A program made the position numbers and the translations under genes. From positions 8,129,001 to 8,193,000 of the forward strand of contig NC_092674.1 of assembly GCF_964355755.1 (NCBI RefSeq): a stretch of DNA of 64,000 bases, written 5' to 3'. The notes under the pieces are model-generated. The model had not been told where the DNA came from. It saw only the letters and a program-made list of their open reading frames with translations, and did no database searches. This DNA comes from Antedon mediterranea (taxonomy: Eukaryota > Echinodermata > Crinoidea > Comatulida > Antedonidae). Shown here piece by piece: positions 1-12,700 of this stretch; the first letter of the stretch is position 1, and each line of letters starts with the position of its first letter.

Positions 1-621
1 ATATTCAAGGTTTAGGATTTTAATTGAGTTTAAAAAAAACAAAATCAACTAGAAGAATTAGCTAAACAGATAGTAGAACTAATATTAAGATGACACCTTC
101 AGTACCAAACAAATGGTCACACTGAGCTTGGATTCTGGTTCGGTTCAGGATAAAAAAAAATTGTAAATAGGTGTAATTTTTTATTCTATACATATGTGTG
201 ATAGAAAAATGAACAAATCTGCCTGGAGTCTTCTCTCGGTCAGTATGAATGTACTGTACCTTTAAAGGATAAATGGGATTTTGCCATAGGTTAAAAAACT
301 ACATGAAGTGTTGATAAATGAGTTGGCTATATATATTTGTAATAACGTTATATAAATTCAATTATCGCTGCCTGGGCTCAACATTCTTTAAATAATAATT
401 GTGTTATTAGTAGTTTGTTTGGCGTGTTGTCGTTTGGGCCAGTGGTAGATGGTCACAAACTGTATTGGATGGTGTAGATATTTGGTGTATGATGTTTTAA
501 TACAAATGAATTATTGGTGAATTATATATATTATGTATTTGTGGTGGCTTTGTCTTTCCATAGTCCTATTTTAAGCAATATAAACTATCATTTAAATAAA
601 AGAAAAGCATAGAAAACTGAC
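1..621. other. DLG intron, partial
   Basis: AT-rich sequence downstream of the 622-772 exon. It was read on the minus strand for the expected start of PDZ3 (a PRKVV-like strand and a GLGFNIVGG loop), and none was found. No repeat family stands out. Confidence 0.6.
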
Positions 622-772
622 CTTGGAAAATCGACATCATCTGGAAGGTACATCTTGGGGGTACTTGTTGTATTATTATACTGTGTCTGTGGCTCCTGCT
701 TGTGTACTGTACTGTACATGCTTTCCTGGCCCTGTACTGCTGGTGACTGCTGCATTGGACTCTGATGATAAT
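622..772 (-). CDS. dlg1: DLG exon: linker between PDZ2 and PDZ3
   Basis: On the minus strand the acceptor reads TTTCGATCCACAG and the donor AAG/GTCAGT. The exon is 151 bases, entered at phase 1 and left at phase 2. It joins the preceding exon to give Asn (A+AT) followed by [10 protein letters not shown]. The product is Gln/Pro/Ser-rich, includes [11 protein letters not shown] and ends [10 protein letters not shown]. In vertebrate DLGs a similar stretch directly precedes the PRKVV start of PDZ3, and DLG2 has a comparable YSTVNK motif in this linker. The next exon, expected to begin PDZ3, was not found in 1-621. A plus-strand reading frame over the same bases is a shadow. Confidence 0.82.
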
Positions 773-3700
773 CTGTGGATCGAAAGGTCAACAACTTCAA
801 TGAATGCCTTTTACGAGTATAAGTTAATACCTCCAGTCTTATCTAATTAAATATTAACTTTATACAGTTTTGGGCTAGGTTACCAATGTTACCTTTTATA
901 GTATATGTGTGATTCTACAGTTAGTACTGTATTTAACTGAATATTTACAGTAGGCTCTGTCTGGTCATATTTTGTTATCAGAATAATATCTACCAATGAA
1001 TGTAATTTATGCTATGATCCCTCTCCTAATTTAAATATAAAGACTACACCCCATAGAGGTATAGTTCACTATGTACCAATATTAATAAATTATATTGTTA
1101 TATCAAAGTTTTTTTCTAGGAAATTTTACTGAGCGCAACTTCATAGACTACAAATTTTAGCTTTATGATGCCCATTATCTTAAATTGATAGCCACGTCCA
1201 AGTACTGTATACAAAAATCCTGAATGCGATTTACTAAATTACAAATTGAAAAGAAATACAATACAGTATTCCGTCTACAGTACAGTAACTTTAGGCTATT
1301 TGTTAATACACTTTCAGTTACTGTACTATTTTTTTAATGAGCCTAAAGCTATGTCTACACTATCAAACTATATAATGATAAAAACATTTTTTTTTTGTCA
1401 AACTAGTTTGATAGTGTAAACAGAGCTTAAGCCTGTAGATAAACAGAGGTTGCAAAAATGAACAGGGTTAACATTAGCATATGTTGTGTGTGGGTAGATT
1501 CCTATTCCTACCATCTGTACTGTAATCAAATACTGCCAATCAATGTACAAGTCTATGTATGTTATGAATGGGTAACACAACTGTATCTATCTCATCTGCG
1601 GAATGTTGTATCTCACAAATATTCCCTGTGAGCAAAGCTGACATAACAAAATCTAACATTACACATGATACTAATGTAATTAAAAATGTGTTAACATAAA
1701 TCATGGAGAAATAATTTCTCCATGCATAAATCAAGTATACGATATAAGATCCATACAGAGTAACCAAAAAGTAATTAAACTAAGAAGATATTTAATAAAT
1801 AATTAATTGAAAAAGCGGTTCCATCTGATTAGGTTTGAATATAATTGAATCTTATCAGTGCCCTATTCACTGTTCAGCTTACAACATAGCTGGAGGCTAC
1901 AGGATTTAATATTTTAAAATAATATTTATAATTATATTGATCATTATCATTGCTATCACTGTCAGATTGATAGTGATATCCATTTTCAGCACACTATCCT
2001 GTATCCCTGAAACCACGTCGACACAAAATTTACTAAAAGTTCTCCACCCATAAATTTGATTAAAGTTCTCCACCCAACAATTTGGTGAAAATTCTCCACC
2101 CAATAATGACTAATATTTCCCACTCAAAAATTTGATTAAATCCTCCCTCCCGATATTTACTAAAATCTCCAACCAAACAATAATTAAAATCTAATTCCAC
2201 CCAACAATTTAATTAAAATCATCCTCCCAACAATGACAAAAATCCCTCTCTCTGGTTCCTAAAAAAATTGAATATGATAAATATTAAAATAATATTATCA
2301 TAAAAGATTACATTATACTATAGTAGGACAAATTATGAGATTAGAGTATACTTAAGTCATACAGTATTGTATATTGTATTTCATTGACAGGTTTTAATTA
2401 CAGAAACACATCTGATATTTCATTAATATTTAAATTAACTGTACAACAAATAATTGTCATCTCAACACCTCATTATAAACATCTTTTACAGATATTAATT
2501 AAGTTATGTAACATTGGTTTTAAAGGTTTAAAGGACTTTGTATTGCTTGGTAGATACAGATATTTAACTGGCCACCATGTCTTACTGGACAATACTACGG
2601 TCATACCAGTGCTATACTGTAAATACAAAGAAAGGTATCATGAACAATATCAACACTAAAATACACCTACCCACTTTTTTTTTTAAAGTGGAGCTACACT
2701 CAGACTTTCTCAGCTTATATTATGTTTAAGTATGTTTAATTGAAAGTGATTACATAAAAAAAAACCAGGAAAAATACGGAAATATTTTCCAAAAACTCAT
2801 TTCTAAAAAATCGGTCAGAAAATAGTGTTTTTTAACACATTACAGTTTTTCAGTAACTAAGGGGTTATTAGTTTACAATACGTCGCAAAACGCGTTACAC
2901 TTAGCGACTGACGCGTTTTAGTCGCCGTTCAACGCATTGATGAAATGTCTCCCCTTGGGTAAATTATGTGTCGAAAAATGGGGAATAAATTTTATACACA
3001 CAATTAATACGATTTGTTTAGGCCTAAGTAATATTTCCGATAAGAATGTCAGTATAATTTACATGTAAACCTCATGATTTTCACTGTACAACAACAGCAT
3101 AATAATCTTATCAGATTGCTTTTAACTTTAAGCTAGGGCTAGGCCTAGCTCAGCCGTGTGCTCAGCCTAGCTAGCCTTGAATTTTTGTCTAGAGGCCTAA
3201 GTATTCATAGGCATGGTCGTTTCGCCCCATTTATCGTTCCTGGGTTTTCTCGCACATTAAGAATTGTGAAACACAAAATCCTATAGTATACAGAACAAGA
3301 GTAGTAAAGCGATGTGCAAGCTTAGACCTGACTGAAAAGCAACTATTCAGGCACCCTATCATGGCCCATGGGTAGGCCAAGGTCGGGTGCCAGCAAAACA
3401 AACTTCACTGCTGTCAGCCTAGCCGCCTAGCTAGAGGCCACGCAGCATCGGTACATACCTACACTTTCCAGTAGGCCTAGGCCTAGCTTCATTGAATATA
3501 TAGCCACGTCTTTCTCAAATCTCGTTAAATTTGACATTTTAGTAATAGTCTCATAATCACATTATTACACTGTGAAACATAATAGGGTCACATTCAGAAT
3601 GTTTTAATATACTTTTCGCCCGTCAAAAATAACATCGCGACAAAATAACAGATCGCCAGCTGCAGTAGTGTGATTGTGAAAAATGTCACGTGATCGTACT

Positions 3701-6700
3701 CCCTAGCAAAATAAAAAACCCAATTGGGCCCGAACGGGGGAAAGTGTCTATTTACGCAAAATTGCGCAATGTATACGTGATAAAAATACCAGAAATAGAA
3801 AGATCTGGAAAAATTACATAAATATACATTTTACATTTTTTTTTTGGTGAAGAAATGAATTTTTTAGGATTATTCAAATATACCCCCCTTTTGCATGTAA
3901 AAGAATAGGAAATTACAAGGTATCTCCCCAAAACGCAAAAAGGCGTGATTTTCAAGAAAATCGTACTCATTGAAAAAAATTTCAAAAAAATATGAAGTAT
4001 AAGGGATGATATTTTTAAATAATAGTTGAAATGTATGAAAAATAGTAATTTTCTGGGTGGAGCTCCACTTTAAAGCTAAGTTTATTATTTCAACCCTTAA
4101 CACTTACACATACCAGACTATCATAAAAAAACAAATAAATAAAAAACCTTCAAATAAGGCAAATTCAAAATAACACTAACATCCACAGTAACATCAGGTC
4201 ATAAATTGATCACCTCAAAATGTTAGTAAACACAGTATATAACAATCTTTACAACCACTTCAGCAGAAACAGCTAAAGTCAGACATATAAATTCCAATGC
4301 AATTATAAAACCACTGAAGCGTGTCAAAAAACAGGGTATGGCATACACCCATTTTAGTTAAAAACAAAACCTTAGAAGAGTGCCTAAAACAATTACTCTA
4401 TTCATTACCTATCTCAATTTTGACAATCCTCTCCCCTAAAAGGTGTTTCCTTCGAAACGTCTTGACACACCTGAGTGGGTAGTACTCAGCAGAAATGACG
4501 ACACCGGCAAAAGGAAGTGAACAATTCCAAAGAAAGTGGATTAGAGGAAGCCATTGCTAACAAACAGTAGAAGTCAATTTCTATAGCTCGGAATAATCCA
4601 GTTATTATACCAAAAGAAAATTGTACTGGTGTATTTGCATTCAAATGATGTCAGTGATGCATGTCAATGAATATGCTACACAATGCAATAGGAACTCCAA
4701 CAATGCTGATGGAATACTGCCCTCTACAGGTACTAAGGTAAACTTAAATTAGAAATTATGATATTGGAAGACTGCCCTCTATACTTCTAGTTGAGAAAAT
4801 AAATATGGTACAAAATTCTAGATTTTGAATTAAATATTACTATTTTGCACTATTACATCAATTAATATTTTATCCTGTTTTTTACTCCTTTTCTTGTAGT
4901 GTGAATGAAACTTTACAGATGCAGAATCTGAGCTGAATCCTGATAGAAACAGCAGGCCCTCAATAATGTTGTAAAATCTACATAGAAAACCAGAACACCC
5001 CCTCTCATTGCAAAAGATGCACACAAGTCATACAGTATTGTGTACAATGGATCTCCATTTTCTCCACAATTATTATCCTAAGAAAAAGACTTGTTCTATC
5101 CCTAGAATTAAATTAACATTGTATGACTATGTTACAGGGCCTCATTTTTAACACTTGCCCTCTCAACTACTCATCCTTCAGTGGCCCACACTACTTTCAT
5201 AAAAAAAAAACATGAAAAATATATACTGCTGTATATATTCTTATACCTATCTTAAGAATTTTAATTCTTTGACATTTAGACTACAATAAAAGCTTTATTA
5301 AGGGGATGGGACAAATAAATTGTCCCCTTTTGTAGTAGTGACCCCTGAATAGTGATTGGCTGTAATGTTGAAACATATACTGCCTGTCACTCTTCTCACA
5401 GTTGTGTCTGCCTTATTAGCTAGGGGTGTCCCCATACTAGCTAGTAATATCTTTCTTACTAGGTAGGAATATCTTCCTTACTAGGTACGGGTGTCTTCCT
5501 TATTAGCTAGGGGTGTCTTCCTTACTAGCTAGGGATGTCTTCCTTACTAGCTAGGGGTGTCTTCCCTACTAGCTAGGGGTGTCTTCCTTACTAGCTAGGG
5601 GTGTCTTCCTTACTAGCTAGGGGTGTCTTCCCTACTAGCTAGGGGTGTCTTCCTTACTAGCTAGGGGTGTCTTCCTTACTAGCTAGGGGTGTCTTCCTTA
5701 CTAGCTAGGGGTGTCTTCCCTACTAGCTAGGGGTGTCTTCCTTACTAGCTAGGGGTGTCTTCCTTACTAGCTAGGGGTGTCTTCCTTACTAGCTAGGGGT
5801 GTCTTCCTTACTAGCTAGGGGTGTCTTCCCTACTAGCTAGGGATGTCTTCCTTACTAGCTAGGGGTGTCTTCCCTACTAGCTAGGGGTGTCTTCCTTACT
5901 AGCTAGGGGTGTCTTCCCTACTAGCTAGGGGTGTCTTCCTTACTAGCTAGGGGTGTCTTCCTTACTAGCTAGGGGTGTCTTCCCTACTAGCTAGGGGTGT
6001 CTTCCCTACTAGCTAGGGGTGTCTTCCTTACTAGCTAGGGGTGTCTTCCTTACTAGCTAGGGGTGTCTTCCCTACTAGCTAGGGGTGTCTTCCTTACTAG
6101 CTAGGGGTGTCTTCCTTACTAGCTAGGGGTGTCTTCCCTACTAGCTAGGGGTGTCTTCCTTACTAGCTAGGGGTGTCTTCCCTACTAGCTAGGGGTGTCT
6201 TCCTTACTAGCTAGGGGTGTCTTCCCTACTAGCTAGGGGTGTCTTCCCTACTAGCTAGGGGTGTCTTCCTTACTAGCTAGGGGTGTCTTCCTTACTAGCT
6301 AGGGGTGTCTTCCTTACTAGCTAGGGGTGTCTTCCCTACTAGCTAGGGATGTCTTCCTTACTAGCTAGGGATGTCTTCCTTACTAGCTAGGGGTGTCTTC
6401 CTTACTAGCTAGGGGTGTCTTCCTTACTAGCTAGGGGTGTCTTCCTTACTAGCTAGGGGTGTCTTCCCTACTAGCTAGGGGTGTCTTCCTTACTAGCTAG
6501 GGGTGTCTTCCCTACTAGCTAGGGGTGTCTTCCCTACTAGCTAGGGGTGTCTTCCTTACTAGCTAGGGGTGTCTTCCTTACTAGCTAGGGGTGTCTTCCT
6601 TACTAGCTAGGGGTGTCTTCCTTACTAGCTAGGGGTGTCTTCCTTACTAGCTAGGGGTGTCTTCCCTACTAGCTAGGGGTGTCTTCCTTACTAGCTAGGG

Positions 6701-9700
6701 GTGTCTTCCCTACTAGCTAGGGGTGTCTTCCTTACTAGCTAGGGGTGTCTTCCCTACTAGCTAGGGGTGTCTTCCTTACTAGCTAGGGGTGTCTTCCCTA
6801 CTAGCTAGGGGTGTCTTCCCTACTAGCTAGGGGTGTCTTCCTTACTAGCTAGGGGTGTCTTCCTTACTAGCTAGGGGTGTCTTCCCTACTAGCTAGGGGT
6901 GTCTTCCTTACTAGCTAGGGGTGTCTTCCTTACTAGCTAGGGGTGTCTTCCTTACTAGCTACGGGTGTCTTCCTTACTAGCTAGGGGTGTCTTCCCTACT
7001 AGCTAGGGGTGTCTTCCTTACTAGCTAGGGGTGTCTTCCCTACTAGCTAGGGGTGTCTTCCCTACTAGCTAGGGGTGTCTTCCTTACTAGCTAGGGGTGT
7101 CTTCCTTACTAGCTAGGGGTGTCTTCCTTACTAGCTAGGGGTGTCTTCCCTACTAGCTAGGGATGTCTTCCTTACTAGCTAGGGATGTCTTCCTTACTAG
7201 CTAGGGGTGTCTTCCTTACTAGCTAGGGGTGTCTTCCCTACTAGCTAGGGGTGTCTTCCTTACTAGCTAGGGGTGTCTTCCTTACTAGCTAGGGGTGTCT
7301 TCCTTACTAGCTAGGGGTGTCTTCCCTACTAGCTAGGGGTGTCTTCCCTACTAGCTAGGGGTGTCTTCCCTACTAGCTAGGGGTGTCTTCCTTACTAGCT
7401 AGGGGTGTCTTCCTTACTAGCTAGGGGTGTCTTCCTTACTAGCTAGAGGTGTCTTCCTTACTAGCTAGGAATATCTTTCTTACTAGGTAGGAATATCTTC
7501 CTTACTAGGTAGAAATATCTTCCTTACTAGCTAGGGGTGTCTTCCTTATTAGATAGGGGTGTCCACCTTACTAAGGTGTCCACTGAATAGGTGTCCCAAA
7601 GGATTGGTTCTACTGTAGTACAATTTTACAAATGACTTACTCTGTTGATTAAGTGAAATAGCCGAGACGTCTGGAGGTGCATTCATATGCTGCGGAGCAT
7701 TTATATGTTGTGGTGCTGCCATATGTTGTGGTGCTGCCATATGTTGTGGTGACTGGACGGGAGCTTGGGGCATTGGCATGGGAAAGTATGTTGCAGGTTG
7801 GGACGACATGTTTGACTGGCCTTTGATTATCTTCAGTAAGACGACCTCATTTGTGGCCTTCAGTGTTGCTACGGCAACCTCGTGTGATACATCTTCCAAG
7901 CTAACTTCCCCAACCTGAATAAGTAAAAAAAAATATTGTGAAGAAAGTTAACAAACTGAAAAACATTTTTAAGTAAAAAATAATAAAATCCAAACCCAAC
8001 TAGTATGTAAGGCATAACAATTTGTAAAACAAATACAATATAACAATGTTTCTGTTGAGAACATTATCCAATGACATTGGAGCAATATTCACAACCGCGT
8101 CTCAAACTGTATTGACCAATCATATACCTTGAAATTAATGAGCACTTACGGCAACAATCTTGTCTCCTACACTGAGTCTGCCATCTTGTTGAGCAGCACC
8201 ACCATCGATGATTTTTGTGACGTATATACCATTATCTCCGGGTATGTGTTGATTTCCTTTACCTCCTGCGATACTGAATCCTAGGCCCTTGGAACCTTTG
8301 ATTAATTCTAAGGTGAAACACCCTCCACTGGGAGGCGGTCTCCGCCTCACAATCTGTAGTGCAAAACAAATAAATAGTCTAAATTCTGATGCGAGGAGTA
8401 TTGGTGTTGTACGCGAGTCTATATCGCAAGAGCCTAAGGGGTCACACACAATCATTGAAGAATCACAATCGTTTGATCACACTCGTAGCCAAAATTATTA
8501 TAAGTATTATATAATGATGTGCACTACTTAGTTCAGACTTTATTTGGACATGCAAACTCTTCTTAGGTAGTATAACTATTCTAGCCAAGACGAAATCATG
8601 GTAGCGTAAAATAACCATAATTAAAGTTTATGTTGCAGTTATTATATGCAACATGTTAATTCCATTTTTATTAATTAGTTTTATTTTTGATAATCACAAA
8701 TTATTATCAAGTTATATAAAGATGTATTGTCCCCTAAAACCATGAAAAATGAAGATTAATTTGAATAGGTTACTTCGTAGTGTTAATAAAGTTAATCACC
8801 TCAATAGAAAAAAAACAACCAAAAACCTATTGGCTGGCAGCCAGTTTGACTATCTTTTGCTTTAAATTACAGTTTTTTCAGGTAAACACATTTTTTTTAA
8901 ACTAATTTTTTGTCAAAGTGGATAACTTTAATGTGACATTAAAGTGGCATATTTAACAAAAACTTTTTTAATAATTATTTTGTCAGGGCGATAATACATT
9001 AGCATAATTATTCTTTGTTTGACTATTATACCATGTGTACTGTGTTTCCTGCTCTTTTCAATGCATCTACAGCTTCTTGGTGAGGAACTCCAAGGACTTC
9101 ACATTCGTTTACTTTAACAACAACATCATTAACTCTGAGGGGAAAAAAACATAAAAAGATCAATATTAATGAATTTTATAGATTTTATCTTTACAACTGG
9201 ATTATTTTATGACAGACATTGAAAAGGGTTGATTACAAAAATAAATGTTTGTGTGTTTCATGCATCATTCAGCTGTGGGAAAAATGGTGTACAAATTAAA
9301 AAGTCAGAATTTGTCAAAATGCTCGTCATCATTTGAAAAAACATCTTGCTACTCACACAAAACATTCATTATTAAAGCTTGGTTCCCACTAGTGACGCAA
9401 CGTAACGCAACATATGCAATGTAAAAAATGCCCTTTCAATGATTATGTTTTCCCCGCCTGCGTGAAATCAAACCTGCGATTTGCAGCACTGTTGCGTCAT
9501 CAGTTCTTACTTGTGATTACGCAATACAGTACTTTGCGCCAGTACGTTGTTGCGTAGCTAGTGATAACTGAGCTTAACTTACTGAAGTCTTCCATCTAAT
9601 GCTGCTGCTCCCCCTGGTATTAACTTTGTTATGTAAATACTTGGGTCATTGTCAACATGAGGGTTGTCTGCTCCACCGGCTATGCTAAACCCTAGTCCTG

Positions 9701-12700
9701 CTCCACCCTATAAAAAAAAAATAATCCTTCATTTACAATAACTATAATTTGTTTATTCCACAAAACAAAAGAACAAAAATGTGGCATTCAACTCAACACA
9801 CTTAAAAACATAAAGCTCTGTCTACACTATCAAACTTGATACCAAAAAAATGTGATGTGCCCATTTATGGACATGATATCACTACCATATTTAAGCATAT
9901 CACTACCATATTTGGGCACATCACACTTTTTTTGTGTAGACAAAGCTTTGGACTGTAAACTGTCCGACTTATATTAGAATGTTTTAATATGATTGTAAAT
10001 CTGATTGATCAATTTCATACACTGAATGTTTAACATTATTGTATTATACTTTAAAAGTATTTAAAGAATATAGAATCTAGAGATCTATATCAATATTTAA
10101 TAAATGTTTATGTCCTAAAATAACCCTAAATATTTTCATTATACAATAAGCTTGTATTCCAATCTTTTTACTGTATATTGGCTGTTGACATAGGACATAT
10201 AATATAATGGTATTAGGAATTATTTAAAGACTATTGAATCTAGAGATCTATATTAATATTCAATAAATGTTTATGTCCTAAAATAACCCTAAATATTTTC
10301 ATTACAATAAGCTTGTATTCCAATCTTTTTACTGTATATTGGCTGTTGACATAGGACATATAATATAATGGTATTAGGAATTATTTAAAGACTATTGAAT
10401 CTAGAGATCTATATTAATATTCAATAAATGTTTATGTCCAAAAATAACCCTAAATATTTTCATTACAATTAACTTGTATTCCAATCTTTTTACTGTATAT
10501 TGGCTGTTGACAAACGATTAGGGTTAATTGAACATTTTAAATGCGGCACCTTTTCTATACAAAGTGTTTTACCCCCAATAAATAAATAAATTGCATTCTA
10601 CCACTAAATGCATGGGAAATAAGGCACAATTATTTGGAAAATTTAAATGCTTTTAATTTCAAACGTTCTTTAAAATACTTTCAACCTATATGAGCATAAA
10701 GATCAGTATATCCAATATAGCATCACGTTAATCAACAGAAATGGTTTAATCCGAAAATAGAAAACCGTTTCAACAATCGTTTAAAAGAAATTTACACATA
10801 GTCTAATGAACTCCAATTGTGAATTTCAGTTTATTGGATGATAAAAAAAAGGTTAATGTCTGTTCTAACACTATTGTATGCTTAGTTATTTATGGAAATG
10901 ACAGTTTCGCGATTCAAATTGAGTTGTAAAATTTCTTTATAAGAATTTGTGTACTGTACAGTTTTGTCTATCAGGTACAAGCTTTCTTAAAATAGATTAT
11001 CATTCATTTTGAATAAAACACTCCGCGTAAACGAATGTACAATACTGCAATACGATTCAAATTGAGTTGTAAATTGTTTACATGTGTACTGTACAGTTTT
11101 TTCTATTTAGGTACAGTACAGGCTCCCTAGATTTAATCATTCATTTTGAAAAAAACACTCCAACCAATAGTTAACTGAGTGTTACTGTATATAATATTTG
11201 ACTGTCACATATTTATATTGTGGTTTATATAGTTAAAGATATATTGTCCCCCTAAAAAAATATTTTTTTTGTTGAATATGTTATTTTAATGTCACATAAT
11301 AGTTATTCACTCTCACAAAAAATTGGGTCTGAAAAAAATTCATTTACCTGAGAAAAATGTAATTTAAAGCAAAAAATGGTCAAATTGTCTGGAAGACAAT
11401 GAGTTTTTGGGTAATTTAACTGTTTATTTTGTCTTTTTATAGGTGAAATTATTTTTTTTCCCCATTTTTTTCTTATGGAAGTGAACAACTTCATTAAAAC
11501 TGCAAAATGGCCTATTCAAAGTCCGATTTTAAAAATCTTTATTTTTCATGATTTTGGGGGACAATACATCTATAAATCGCAGTAAGAGTCTACAGTACCA
11601 CAACGACATAAACATCAATTTTACTACGAGCCTTCGATATAGACTCTCAATATTATTACCAACACAAGTCAACAAGAAGTAGCCCTTAATTGTAAACACT
11701 GTACACATAATCTAATAACAACAGTGGTTGCAATATTGAACAATTCCCAAAGGGATCCATTCTAGAAGGGCTTGTGTTGTGAACATAATCTAGAGATACA
11801 GTCTTAATAATATATTATAATTGGAATGAACGAAGAGGAAGGAATGACCATTTATAGGTAAGAAGGATTGGATCCGGTGGGATGTTAACAACTGCAGTAA
11901 TTAATGACAGTCACAAAATAAGATCTGGATGACCCCTAGAGATCTGACCTTTTGCATGGTTACCATAAATAGGAAAGAGAACAAGGTATGGAGATGACCT
12001 AGATAATTAATAGGCTGGGGAGGAAATCATCATAATGAACAATTATCATTGTGGAATTGATGGGTAGAAAGACCAATGAAGGTGACATAGAAATTGCTCC
12101 AAAATGATGGATGGAATAATCTGGAGTGCTATTGTAGATTTACTGTACTTTCATTTTTATTGATCTTACTTTTCTTTCACACAACTGAGAACGATATACT
12201 TTATTCAACGTGTGTTCTGCACTCAGAGCCTCATTGATTTAATCTACTTCGCAGATCGAGATCTCAACAATACTTACCCTTTTAAGAGTTATTTCTTCAT
12301 AATCCCATCTATCATCTTCTGTTATAACTGGCTGTAGAGACAAGAAAAACAAAGAGAACAAACATTATTAAAAGCGCATGTTGAGAAATATGAAGTTAAT
12401 CTTTTTAAACTCAGTCTACACTATCAAACTTTGTGGCAAAAAAAATGTGATAATGCCCATACAGGGATATGTATATGTATGTATAATTATGGACATGATG
12501 TCATATCACTATTATATTTGAGCACATCACACTAGTTCTGATAGTGTAAGCTCATCCAACTAAACTCTAGTAATACTGTATATGGCATTAGAGTCTTTAG
12601 TTAGAATGTAGCTACTTCTATCAGGAAAAACGGCCTTTTCGAAAATACAGTTAAGTTAATACAGGAACTATTACTACTGTATGTACCAAACCACATATTT

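Larger units (their letters stand above)
773..7640. other. DLG intron, 6.9 kb
   Basis: It holds a short TCAAACTAGTTTGA element (1344-1430), a degenerate CTCCACCC tandem repeat (about 2035-2250), an inverted-repeat element (2683-4077) and the 22-bp minisatellite (about 5405-7560). Between 4080 and 5290 only AT-rich sequence with no gene is seen. Confidence 0.7.
9708..12277. other. DLG intron, 2.6 kb
   Basis: It holds a TCAAACTAGTTTGA-family element (9811-9949), a triplicated 163-bp block (10073-10510) and an AGATGTATTGTCCCC element (11237-11574). The rest is AT-rich with no coding signal. Confidence 0.7.

Noticed and set aside
2384-2659. 91-codon plus open frame
   Set aside because: No family recognised, and it is AT-rich intron sequence on the strand opposite to DLG.
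5405-7560. CRISPR array
   Set aside because: Direct tandem units without unique spacers, in eukaryotic DNA.
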